The notes: generated from the letters alone by a model not told the origin. A stretch of DNA of 11,689 nt from TMED14 sp965657195 (GCA_965657195.1 CBFHNK010000049.1:1-11689); one strand, 5' to 3'. Shown: positions 5,901 through 11,399, counted from the first letter of the stretch. Program-made: numbers and translations.

Positions 5901-7208
5901 ACTGCGCGCCACCAGCTCGTCGCGCTCGACTGAAGGCATGCGCGCTTTCCCGTGCATGGAGGCCATCACGGCTTCGACGACAATCACGGCGCCGTCGACG
6001 ACGATACCAAAGTCGATGGCGCCAAGCGACATCAAGTTGGCTGAAACGCCCGCCAACCGCATGCAGGCCAGCGCAAACAGCAGCGAGAGCGGAATCACAC
6101 TGGCCACCACCAATCCTGCGCGAAGGTTGCCAAGTAGCAAAATCAGTACAAATACCACGATGAGTCCGCCCTCAATAAGGTTGCGGCTCACGGTGCTCAG
6201 GGCGCGTCCCACGAGGTCTGACCGGTTGAGGTAGGGTTCGATACGAATCCCAGGGGGTAAGCTCGGGGCAATCTGGGCCATTCGGTCTTCGATGGCTTGT
6301 GTGACCTCGTAGCTGTTGGCACCCTTGAGCATCAAGAAAATTCCGCCCACGGCCTCGCCCTTGCCGTCGCGCGTGAGGGCGCCGTAGCGGGGAGCCGCGC
6401 CAAATCCGACCTCAGCAATGTCGCGCACGAGCACCGGGGTCCCCAGCAGGGGACTGCGCAGCGCAACCTGTTCAATGTCGCTGCTGGTTTGGTACAGGCC
6501 TTCGAGGCGAATGTACCAGGCCTCTTCAGACTTCTCAATGTAGGCGCCACCCGCGTTCTGGTTGCCTTGGGCCACGGCGTCAAACACGTCTGCCATGGTC
6601 AGACCCACTTCGCTCAATCTGTCGGGGTTCACGGCAACCTCATACTGCTTGAGTTTACCTCCGAATGAACTGAGTTCTACAACCCCCGGAATGCCACTGA
6701 GCTGCCGCTTGATCTGCCAGTCGTGAATGCTTCGCAGCTCCGCAAGATCGTAGGTGTAGCGCGGGTCAATCTCAAGGGTGTACTGGTAAATTTCACCCAA
6801 TCCAGTCGTGATGGGCATGAGGCCGGGTCGTTCGATTCCGGGCGGAATCTGACTCGCCGCCTGATCGATCTGTTCATTGACCCGCTGTCGGGCGGCCAAG
6901 TTGTCGACATTGTCGCCGAATACCACAGTAACCACCGAGAGCCCGTAGCGCGAAACGCTTCGCACCTCTTCGACGCCCGCGAGGTTGGCCATGGCCAGTT
7001 CGACAGGGTAGGTGATGAACTGCTCCACCTCTTGCGGAGCCAGTGCCGGAGCCGTCGTCACCACCTGTACCTGGTTGTTGGTAATGTCGGGAACGGCGTC
7101 AATCGGCAGGTTAAAGGCGCTGTACAGCCCCCATGCGGCCACTGCCGCGGTACCTATAAATACGAGCATTTTGGCCCGTACTGAGAAATTTATAATACGT
7201 TGAATCAT
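2925..7208 (-). CDS. czcA: CzcA-type heavy-metal RND pump fused to a TolC/CzcC outer-membrane factor
   Basis: The 1427-residue protein joins two parts of a tripartite exporter. Residues 1-1026 are a full HME-RND permease: TM1 at about 14-33, periplasmic porter loop with VPDITNNQVQV (39-49), TM2-TM6 from about 340, second large loop (about 560-860) and TM8-TM12 to about 1022. The proton-relay signature is DFGIVVDGAVIVVE, with D399, D405 and E412 corresponding to the essential acidic residues of CzcA. FNELISG (666-672) is CzcA-like, and the CusA methionine of that segment is missing, so Zn/Co/Cd/Ni export is more likely than Cu/Ag. Residues 1030-1046 look like a retained signal peptide (VTVLLVGFAAFGVSA) and 1059-1427 resemble an OEP/TolC family protein. 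Such fusions are known in Bacteroidota. The gene follows the His-rich protein gene by 54 nt and overlaps czcB by 4 nt. A TAATTTTG -7 box lies just upstream. Confidence 0.93.
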   Translation of the reverse strand: MIQRIINFSVRAKMLVFIGTAAVAAWGLYSAFNLPIDAVPDITNNQVQVVTTAPALAPQEVEQFITYPVELAMANLAGVEEVRSVSRYGLSVVTVVFGDNVDNLAARQRVNEQIDQAASQIPPGIERPGLMPITTGLGEIYQYTLEIDPRYTYDLAELRSIHDWQIKRQLSGIPGVVELSSFGGKLKQYEVAVNPDRLSEVGLTMADVFDAVAQGNQNAGGAYIEKSEEAWYIRLEGLYQTSSDIEQVALRSPLLGTPVLVRDIAEVGFGAAPRYGALTRDGKGEAVGGIFLMLKGANSYEVTQAIEDRMAQIAPSLPPGIRIEPYLNRSDLVGRALSTVSRNLIEGGLIVVFVLILLLGNLRAGLVVASVIPLSLLFALACMRLAGVSANLMSLGAIDFGIVVDGAVIVVEAVMASMHGKARMPSVERDELVARSAGAIYQSAAFGVLIILVVFVPILSLTGIEGKMFRPMAQTVGFALIGALILSVTYVPALAALVLKPGERENRSERAMHQLRIRYETLLQRALNRGGSILSVALALFVGAVLLFQQLGSVFIPSLEEGDLAMQLSIPTGSNLGEMTRITTQAEQRLMAKFPEVKHVVSKIGTAEVPTDPMPMEAADVMILLKPKSEWASAETREELVALMEAELSNVWGAVFEFTQPIQLRFNELISGSKSDIALQLYGDDLDTLAVLAARMAAAVEGIPGAADVKVEATQGMRFHRWVPDRQAMAYYGITLNQVSQAIEHGFAGGIAGTVYEGQKRFDVAVRLDSSSRSDAAAGSVLLRGANGDLVPLTAVAQRIETVGPSQISRSQTSRRISVGINVRERDVASVVSDIESKLASSVALPTGYRLHIGGDFENLRAAVARLQVAVPVALVLIFILLYFTFRSAAYAVVIFSAIPLSAVGGVAFLALRGMPFSISAGIGFIALFGVVVLNGIVLASRVRDLSTEGLPWREAVVRGSADRLRAVLMTATVAALGFVPMAFSTSAGAEVQKPLATVVIGGLVSATLLTLGVLPLLLLRFERWLNKGMVTVLLVGFAAFGVSAQQAPSPVGAQQAPSLDEAVRSAIKVHASAQLAVLEVARAKAEPSVVLGNGQLTAQYGQMNAADLDRYVSYEQPLGSIAQHVARSQRNAAAVYWKEAQAEAQLRAVERDVTLLVAEYEVTRGRLEFAERILSQLSRDAGRIQARVDAGEWSATEGRSAQLALDQWQVTLARLEAQLQDLVADLETATGLAWPLAPQALTPQVMLLDGDTTLHPALLAALEGAQRTAQAEARLAGAEAWSPQWSVGGFRQELEKVPGFQGVVVGMSVPLDPAAQARRRQSRISSAMAEVETEYGARQMRQDFAAQRANAARWALRAPRESDWTKLHLLFEGLSAQLREGEVNFYEYRLAQSGAWDLAQAHFDAELAARSAACQVRFYQSSHPSL
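4036..4077 (-). repeat. 27-nt period duplication in the pump-channel linker
   Basis: The 15-mers at 4036-4050 and 4063-4077 differ at one base (GGTGCCTGCTGTGCC and GGCGCCTGCTGTGCC). In the protein this gives AQQAPS twice (residues 1045-1050 and 1054-1059), just after the residual signal peptide. It looks like a small in-frame tandem duplication in a linker. Confidence 0.6.
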
Positions 7209-7218
7209 TGGTGCTTAG

Positions 7219-7226
7219 CAAAATTA
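7219..7226 (-). promoter_or_regulatory. Candidate -7 box before czcA
   Basis: On the minus strand the bases read TAATTTTG, a full match to the Bacteroidota -7 consensus TAnnTTTG. The box ends 10 nt before the czcA ATG. No TTTG is visible at the expected -33 distance. It could provide an internal promoter after the small His-rich gene. Confidence 0.35.
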
Positions 7227-7240
7227 ACGGACACGAACGG

Positions 7241-7256
7241 AGCTGCCTTAGCAGCT
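7241..7256. repeat. Hairpin between the His-rich gene and czcA
   Basis: AGCTGC (7241-7246) and GCAGCT (7251-7256) pair around CTTA in the 54-nt gap. No T-run follows in either direction. It may influence mRNA stability or the relative expression of the two genes. Confidence 0.35.
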
Positions 7257-7262
7257 TCAAAG

Positions 7263-7610
7263 TCACGCTATTTTGCTTGGCGGTGGCCGTCGGGACCACG
7301 ACGTGAGGTACCCATGTGCGCGGTTGTGTCCCCTAAATGGGTCAGCACCGGGGCAAATGAAGGCTTTCGGCCAATTCTCAATAGTCTCAACGTCAAAAAG
7401 TACCGGAAGCTGCTGCTGGTTGGCATCTTCTGGTGCCGTTTCACAGCTCGAAGGTGCAAAGTGCTGCAGGTGGTCGCCGCCGAGGTCAACACTGAACAGT
7501 TGCCACAAAATGAACTTCGGTGGGTGGTCGCCGCTGTGGTCGTGCGGAACCAAACTGTGCCCCAGCATCAGCAGGGCCGCAAGATAAATCAATATTTTTT
7601 GAATGCGCAC
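7263..7610 (-). CDS. Small His-rich exported or membrane-anchored protein of the metal-efflux operon
   Basis: The 115-residue product begins with a hydrophobic segment (residues 4-20, ILIYLAALLMLGHSL), which is either a signal peptide or a membrane anchor. Directly after it come VPHDHSGDHPP with H23, H25 and H29, and then H47, H50, H95 and H99, plus C56 and C86. This arrangement suggests metal binding on the periplasmic side, which is inference. Short proteins with the pattern GHSLIPHHHH beside CzcA genes are, to my knowledge, common in Bacteroidota but uncharacterised. The start is GTG at 7610: an in-frame TAA lies 12 nt upstream, and the hydrophobic segment begins at once. It is the first gene of the operon, and a TAAGTTTG -7 box ends 7 nt upstream of the start. 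The C-terminal part is proline- and arginine-rich (SRRPPPSKIA) with no domain recognised. Confidence 0.75.
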   Translation of the reverse strand: MRIQKILIYLAALLMLGHSLVPHDHSGDHPPKFILWQLFSVDLGGDHLQHFAPSSCETAPEDANQQQLPVLFDVETIENWPKAFICPGADPFRGHNRAHGYLTSWSRRPPPSKIA

Positions 7611-7617
7611 AACAAGA

Positions 7618-7625
7618 CAAACTTA
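7618..7625 (-). promoter_or_regulatory. Candidate -7 box of the metal-efflux operon
   Basis: TAAGTTTG on the minus strand is a full match to TAnnTTTG. It ends 7 nt before the GTG of the first operon gene, which would give a very short leader. A clear -33 TTTG is not visible. The 83-nt divergent gap (7611-7693) is the only place for operators controlling both neighbouring genes. Confidence 0.45.
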
Positions 7626-7693
7626 GAGTTTTTTGGGTTCTTATGCGTGTTTGTTGGCATTAATCTTGATATGAAGCGAAAAAAGTTCTGAGG

Positions 7694-8635
7694 ATGAATA
7701 AAGTCATAACCGCTCTTGCTGCACTTATCTCGTTAGAGTCTTTTGCGCAACAGATTACCGATACCGTCGACGTTCGAAGTTCAAATCAGCAGCTCGATAG
7801 TTTGTATTTAGCTTCTGCAGAAAGTGACATAGAACGACTTAAGTTGGTTCACGCGGAACCTTTGTTCATAGATCTAATTCGCGACTTAGGTGCACGCAAA
7901 GGAGAACGTGAATGGAACATAGGAATGGGCTTGACCGATAATCTGGATGTAGATCGCTACGACGCGCTCATTGAGTACGAATGGGCTCCTGTAGATCGAA
8001 TTGGCTTAGAGGTAGAGCTCCCAGTTTCAATATACGGACCGAGTAGAACGGGTAGTGCGAGTGGCAGCAGTCAGATAAATAGTTTAAAGTTGGCAACGCA
8101 GTGGACGATGCTTGTTAATGATCGCTTCAATACCTCTTTGGCCTTAGGGTACATCCATGAGTTTGAACTAGCCCATTCCTCAAAGTGGGGCAAAGAGGGT
8201 GAACGTGTCGTTAATGGCATTGTGGCCAATCCTTTTTTTGTGGCCGCTAAGCGATGGGGGAGTAATTGGCATTCGTTAATCTACACAGGGCCTAGAATGC
8301 TAAGGCACTATGGTGCACACGAGTGGGATTTCAATTACGACATCAACTTGAATGCGAATTATATGATTCCCGGAACACGCAACTTTGTTGGGCTCGAGGT
8401 CAATCAAGTGATTCGAGGTACCGGTGATGTGGACATTACCTTTCGTCCTCAAATGCGAGTCGGAATTGCAGATAACTTAATCGTTGGCATCGCCACAGGC
8501 ATCCCAATTCTTCGAGAGAACGAGTTTTATTCGTTTGATCTACGAGCCTGGACACCGTCACCACCACCCGCACCGCTAGCAGTATTTCGCACAAAGTGCC
8601 ACACGCGCCACGCCATTACGGCGTTGACGAGGTAA
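7694..8635 (+). CDS. Outer-membrane beta-barrel-like protein with aberrant C-terminus
   Basis: The 313-residue product starts with a signal peptide (cleavage probable after SFA at residue 18). A conserved-looking block follows, HAEPLFIDLIRDLGARKG (53-70) then EWNIGMGLTDNLDVDRYDAL. The rest alternates hydrophobic and polar residues with many aromatics, ending in GIATGIPILRENEFYSFDLRAW (265-286), as in an outer-membrane barrel. I know related proteins only as uncharacterised Bacteroidota proteins, and the function is unknown. Residues 278-313 lie antisense to the 3' end of pnuC. From about residue 287 the sequence (TPSPPPAPLAVF...) no longer looks like a barrel strand, so the native stop was probably lost and the frame now runs into pnuC. 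Codon use is AT-richer than in both neighbouring operons, suggesting transfer. It diverges from the metal operon, and a role in metal handling is possible but unproven. The ATG at 7694 is preceded directly by GAGG. Confidence 0.75.
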   Translation: MNKVITALAALISLESFAQQITDTVDVRSSNQQLDSLYLASAESDIERLKLVHAEPLFIDLIRDLGARKGEREWNIGMGLTDNLDVDRYDALIEYEWAPVDRIGLEVELPVSIYGPSRTGSASGSSQINSLKLATQWTMLVNDRFNTSLALGYIHEFELAHSSKWGKEGERVVNGIVANPFFVAAKRWGSNWHSLIYTGPRMLRHYGAHEWDFNYDINLNANYMIPGTRNFVGLEVNQVIRGTGDVDITFRPQMRVGIADNLIVGIATGIPILRENEFYSFDLRAWTPSPPPAPLAVFRTKCHTRHAITALTR

Positions 8636-9264
8636 AAGATGTACTTGGCTACAAATGCCACGTTGCCAAACAAAATGTTTTGGTACAGCTTCAGAGAATT
8701 GTAGACCAGCCAGAACACCCAGGTGTCGGCGTACATGCGGGGCATGTTGAGGGTTCCGCTAAAGGTGATGCCGGTAATGAGGGCCGTGACCCAGAATTTC
8801 GACACGTCTTCGTCCGCAATCGGATGCGATAAAAATCCGGTAAACCCCACATAGTTAAGGCCAAATGCGAGCGCGAACGCCCCAGCGGCCACCCAGAAGT
8901 AGTAGCGGTCGAGAGTGCGCGGAATCCGATCTCCGCGACGGCTCCATACCAAAAAGCTCAGGGCGTTGCCGACCATCGAGACGGGGTAGGTGAGAAAGGC
9001 CGCCTTGTTGCCCAAAAAGTAGTCGACGATTGCCGAATTGACGCTGGTTACCACGCCCACGGCGTTGCCCCAGTTCTTGCGTTTGGTGGCCCAGCGCGTG
9101 CCCATCATGCTCACTGCGGCGCCGACGGTGCTTAAGATTCCGATAGGGAGTCCGGCAACCACCGTCTTGTGAAAGCCCAATGCCACGGACGCCGCAACCA
9201 CCGTGACGACGCCAAGGACGTCCATCCACTTGCTTTCGGTGATTTTTTGGAGCCTCAGAGACAT
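8527..9264 (-). CDS. pnuC: PnuC-family nicotinamide riboside/mononucleotide transporter
   Basis: The 245-residue membrane protein should import a pyridine (ribo)nucleoside for NAD synthesis. Hydrophobic segments are seen at about 14-31, 36-54, 67-84, 89-107, 122-145, 156-172, 181-197 and 201-223. Family-type features are NWGNAVGVVTSVNSAIVDYFLGNKA (64-88), the central YPVSMVGNALSFLVW, ITFSGTLNMPRMYADTWVFWLVYNSLKLYQ (166-195) and AKYIFYLVNAVMAWRVW (206-222). The ATG at 9264 was chosen because it lies 1 nt beyond the dapB stop, and because the upstream extension in the same frame is antisense-free dapB shadow with no hydrophobic character. Coupling to dapB makes it the last gene of a three-gene operon. 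The tail after W222 (VRNTASGAGGGDGVQARRSNE) is unusual and overlaps the convergent barrel gene by 109 bp. The exact substrate is not certain. Confidence 0.85.
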   Translation of the reverse strand: MSLRLQKITESKWMDVLGVVTVVAASVALGFHKTVVAGLPIGILSTVGAAVSMMGTRWATKRKNWGNAVGVVTSVNSAIVDYFLGNKAAFLTYPVSMVGNALSFLVWSRRGDRIPRTLDRYYFWVAAGAFALAFGLNYVGFTGFLSHPIADEDVSKFWVTALITGITFSGTLNMPRMYADTWVFWLVYNSLKLYQNILFGNVAFVAKYIFYLVNAVMAWRVWHFVRNTASGAGGGDGVQARRSNE

Positions 9265-9265
9265 G

Positions 9266-9976
9266 TTATGCGAACAGCAATTTAGAGAAATGGTGCGCGC
9301 CTGGTCCGAGTTCGTGAATTCGTTCCGCCGCGAGGACGGCGCCGAGCGCGAATCCGCGGCGGTTGTGGGCGGTGTGCACGAGCTCAATACGATCAATTTC
9401 AGACTCGTAGCGTACCGTGTGCGTTCCAGGAATCGGGTCCTCTCTTCGGGCATAAACCGGCAGTGCTCCGGGCTCTTGGCCGTCAAGCGACCAACCGTTT
9501 AACGCGGTGAAGTGGGGTAGGAGGCCTTCAGCAAAACTAATGGCCGTGCCACTGGGCGCGTCTTTTTTGGCGGTGTGGTGCACCTCTTCAATGCTCGGGG
9601 TATACTGGTCTCGGTACGGAGCCATCAGGCGCGCCAACTCCTCATTTGCCCTGAGGGCGAGCTGCACGCCAAGGCTGAAGTTGGACGCGTAAACCAAGCG
9701 GTTCGAAGCGTGTGCAAACGTTTCCGCGACCGTAGGAAGCGCCTCAAACCAGCCCGTCGTACCGCACACCACAGGGGTCTTAAGCTCGGCTAAGCGTCGC
9801 AGGTTACCCGCGGCCGCGTCGGGTTGGGTGAATTCGACGACCACATCGGCGCCATTGAGGTCCCAGAAGTCGGAACTTCGAATGCGCGCAACCACTCGGT
9901 GCCCGCGTGCAGTGGCTTCAGCCTCAATAGCTTGCCCCATTTTTCCATAGCCCAAAAGTGCGATGTTCAGTGCCAT
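9266..9976 (-). CDS. dapB: 4-hydroxy-tetrahydrodipicolinate reductase
   Basis: DapB reduces hydroxy-tetrahydrodipicolinate with NAD(P)H in the diaminopimelate/lysine pathway, in the cytoplasm. The 236 residues match the short form usual in Bacteroidota (the E. coli enzyme has 273). Seen are the nucleotide-binding GYGKMG (9-14), the segment VVEFTQPDAAAGN (46-58), CGTTGW (71-76), YASNFSLGV (96-104), the catalytic region EVHHTAKKDAPSGTA (131-145) with H133 and H134 and K137/K138, and the C-terminal HTAHNRRGFALGAV (201-214). The ATG at 9976 overlaps the DUF5683 gene by 10 nt, and the stop lies 1 nt before pnuC, so all three genes are probably translated from one mRNA. Bacteroidota often have DUF5683-dapB followed by lepB. 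Here pnuC stands in that place. Confidence 0.95.
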   Translation of the reverse strand: MALNIALLGYGKMGQAIEAEATARGHRVVARIRSSDFWDLNGADVVVEFTQPDAAAGNLRRLAELKTPVVCGTTGWFEALPTVAETFAHASNRLVYASNFSLGVQLALRANEELARLMAPYRDQYTPSIEEVHHTAKKDAPSGTAISFAEGLLPHFTALNGWSLDGQEPGALPVYARREDPIPGTHTVRYESEIDRIELVHTAHNRRGFALGAVLAAERIHELGPGAHHFSKLLFA

Positions 9977-10488
9977 GCCAGTGTCAGTTGTGCCCCAAAG
10001 GTAGTTTGCGGTCCAAATGCGGGTCGGAACCGGGCGCTCAAGTTCGGGGATACGTCAAAATCCACAAGGTGCCCGGCGGCATAAGCGTCCAAGACCTGAA
10101 AGAGGTAGCCCGCCCCGACCCCGAGGACCGCGTAATCCCGTCGGCGCCGATAATCGTTTTGAAGCGAAAACAATTGATTTGTTGAATACTGACCGTCAAA
10201 CTCGTCGAGAGTCAAGGGGTCATCGTCAAGCCGAAGGTCAATTGCCGTGGTTAAACGATTGTAGCTGCGTTGGTTTTGGTAGAGGTAGTACCCGCTGCCC
10301 GCCATAATGCCCCAGGCAATCGGAGCCTTCCATATCTGCTTGTTCAGAACTTGGCCCGCACCTGGAATAAGCGCACTCGCAACCGCCGCCTTTTCGGGCT
10401 GACCCCAAGAGCGCGGTGTACGGGCGGAATCAGATTGGGCCCAAAGGATAGGCCCGCTAAGTATAAGTAGGATGATGATGGCGCGCAC
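9967..10488 (-). CDS. DUF5683 family exported protein
   Basis: The 173-residue product has a signal peptide (MRAIIILLILSGPILWAQS, cleavage probable near A17). It then carries the family core ASALIPGAGQVLNKQIWKAPIAWG (37-60), a hydrophobic segment at 55-70, YNRLTTAIDLRLDD (76-89), and a second hydrophobic segment with GVGAGYLFQVLDAYAAGHLVDFDVS (123-147), which is the hallmark of DUF5683. The C-terminal strands (SARFRPAFG, FGAQLTLAWH) look outer-membrane-like. The function of the family is unknown. It is regularly found between parB and dapB in Bacteroidota. Here dapB follows with a 10-nt overlap, but upstream a tRNA-Arg gene stands in place of parB. A TACTTTTG -7 box ends 7 nt before the ATG, so the transcript would have almost no leader. 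Confidence 0.88.
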   Translation of the reverse strand: MRAIIILLILSGPILWAQSDSARTPRSWGQPEKAAVASALIPGAGQVLNKQIWKAPIAWGIMAGSGYYLYQNQRSYNRLTTAIDLRLDDDPLTLDEFDGQYSTNQLFSLQNDYRRRRDYAVLGVGAGYLFQVLDAYAAGHLVDFDVSPNLSARFRPAFGPQTTFGAQLTLAWH

Positions 10489-10495
10489 GGTGGGT

Positions 10496-10503
10496 CAAAA
10501 GTA
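10496..10503 (-). promoter_or_regulatory. -7 box of the DUF5683-dapB-pnuC operon
   Basis: TACTTTTG on the minus strand matches TAnnTTTG fully and ends 7 nt before the ATG at 10488. An identical box on the plus strand at 10525-10532 serves tRNA-Arg, so the two promoters are divergent and 21 nt apart. A -33 TTTG at the right spacing is not seen. Confidence 0.5.
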
Positions 10504-10524
10504 GCCGAAACCTTGGGTTTGTCG

Positions 10525-10532
10525 TACTTTTG
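10525..10532 (+). promoter_or_regulatory. -7 box of tRNA-Arg
   Basis: TACTTTTG matches TAnnTTTG and ends 33 nt before the mature tRNA 5' end, leaving a short leader for processing. TTTG at 10518-10521 is too close to be the -33 element. Confidence 0.5.
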
Positions 10533-10565
10533 CATCCGCTTTTGGCGATCGCTGCCAGAGCATAC

Positions 10566-10639
10566 GGCCCCGTAGCATAACTGAATAATGCATCGCACTT
10601 CTAATGCGACGAGTGCAGGTTTGAATCCTGCCGGGGCTG
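10566..10639 (+). tRNA. trnR: tRNA-Arg (anticodon TCT)
   Basis: The cloverleaf is complete. Acceptor GGCCCCG (10566-10572) pairs with CGGGGCT (10632-10638) with one G-U end pair, and the discriminator is G10639. D-stem GCAT/ATGC encloses a 9-nt loop. The anticodon stem TCGCA/TGCGA holds loop CTTCTAA with anticodon TCT at 10600-10602. T-stem GCAGG/CCTGC has loop TTTGAAT. CCA is not encoded. The D-loop reads AACTGAATA, so the usual GG pair at 18-19 is GA, which may lower tertiary stability. The 3' half is antisense to the end of the HNH gene. No terminator hairpin follows, only a short T-run at 10644-10648. Confidence 0.9.
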
Positions 10640-11014
10640 CTCATTTTTCCAATGCCTGATTCGATGGCAGTTGGCGCAGAGTAGGTCGCACAGCGCAATT
10701 TCGTCTAAGACGGTTTCCCACTTTAGCAAGCGAAGTTGGGTCCAGTTAAAACGTTTGAGATGTGGTTCACGGTGGTGCAACTCAAAAATGGAATAATGGG
10801 TTTCTGAATAGGGAATACGGCAATCCTTGCAGTGGCCCCCAAGAATTTTAATTACGTCAATCTTTCGCCGGACCCAGCGCTCTTGTGCTTTTCGATTGAA
10901 GCAGGCCTTGCAGTACACCATAACTTGATCTCGATGGCATTTCTGTTTGTAAAATTCAGAAATACAATAAGTTAACTTGCACTTGGCGCATTGCTTGATC
11001 GTTTGGGAATCCAT
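10601..11014 (-). CDS. Small HNH-type endonuclease
   Basis: The 137-residue protein carries two zinc-binding layers. The first is CAKC (9-12) with CKAC (35-38). The second is CKDC (62-65) with CANC (113-116), which embraces the HNH core ELHHREP (79-85, H80/H81 as probable catalytic and metal residues) and the closing CHRIRH (116-121). This is the make-up of short HNH endonucleases in phages and mobile DNA. The target is unknown: it could be homing, defence-related or phage-derived. The last 12 residues (QPRQDSNLHSSH) are encoded antisense to tRNA-Arg, and the TAG stop (10603-10601) overlaps the anticodon. The native end may have been replaced by read-in to the tRNA gene. A TTTG-N20-TATCTTAA promoter precedes the ATG at 11014. 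The gene stands alone between two tRNAs. Confidence 0.75.
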   Translation of the reverse strand: MDSQTIKQCAKCKLTYCISEFYKQKCHRDQVMVYCKACFNRKAQERWVRRKIDVIKILGGHCKDCRIPYSETHYSIFELHHREPHLKRFNWTQLRLLKWETVLDEIALCDLLCANCHRIRHWKNEQPRQDSNLHSSH

Positions 11015-11017
11015 ACT

Positions 11018-11049
11018 TTAAGATACGGATTCTGATTAAAAGCAACAAA
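11018..11049 (-). promoter_or_regulatory. Candidate promoter of the HNH gene
   Basis: On the minus strand TTTG (11049-11046) is followed after 20 nt by TATCTTAA (11025-11018), matching the -33 element fully and the -7 element TAnnTTTG in six of eight positions counting the free ones. The -7 box ends only 3 nt before the ATG, so the transcript would start close to or at the start codon. The TTTG overlaps the tRNA-Pro terminator T-run. Confidence 0.35.
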
Positions 11050-11075
11050 AAAAGGCGCCCAAAAGGCGCCTTTTT
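11047..11075 (-). terminator. Terminator of tRNA-Pro
   Basis: AAAGGCGCC (11051-11059) pairs with GGCGCCTTT (11065-11073) across CAAAA. Seven A residues at 11047-11053 give a T-run on the minus strand directly after the stem, 4 nt beyond the tRNA 3' end. The plus strand also ends in TTTTT (11071-11075), so it can act in both directions. Confidence 0.85.
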
Positions 11076-11078
11076 ACG

Positions 11079-11151
<73 letters not shown>

Positions 11152-11158
11152 AGGGCGG

Positions 11159-11166
11159 CAAAGGTA
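11159..11166 (-). promoter_or_regulatory. -7 box of tRNA-Pro
   Basis: TACCTTTG on the minus strand is a full TAnnTTTG match ending 7 nt before the mature 5' end of tRNA-Pro. A -33 TTTG at the normal spacing is not evident. Confidence 0.6.
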
Positions 11167-11364
11167 TGAAAAGCTTTAGATATATCGATCAGAGATCATT
11201 TTTGTTCGAACTAAAAAGTATGGTTCATAAGTTGACGGAACGAGTTAAGTAGTTTAAACTACTGATTATAAAATCTATATGTGATTAATTTCCCTCAACT
11301 TTTATAATGAGTTACTTGTTTATTACAATTTCATCATCGGTCGTAGATTCTTTTAATTATTTTA

Positions 11365-11372
11365 TTAATTTG
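11365..11372 (+). promoter_or_regulatory. Weak -7 box before the secreted GEVED-like gene
   Basis: TTAATTTG differs from TAnnTTTG at one position and lies 27 nt before the gene start, in a 242-nt AT-rich gap (11152-11393) where nothing else stands out. No -33 element is clear. Confidence 0.3.
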
Positions 11373-11399
11373 CACCCCCCATTGTATTTTTTAATGCCC

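Noticed and set aside
3055..6668. Many plus-strand frames opposite the CzcA-CzcC gene
   Set aside because: They are antisense shadows of a long, well-supported GC-rich gene. None shows a domain or signal peptide of its own.
9200..9300. A pyridine-nucleotide riboswitch upstream of pnuC
   Set aside because: pnuC starts 1 nt after dapB with no leader of its own, so there is no room for a riboswitch.
9265..9486. N-terminal extension of pnuC to an ATG at 9486
   Set aside because: The extra 74 residues lie wholly within dapB and are polar, with no family resemblance. The ATG at 9264, 1 nt past the dapB stop, fits PnuC.
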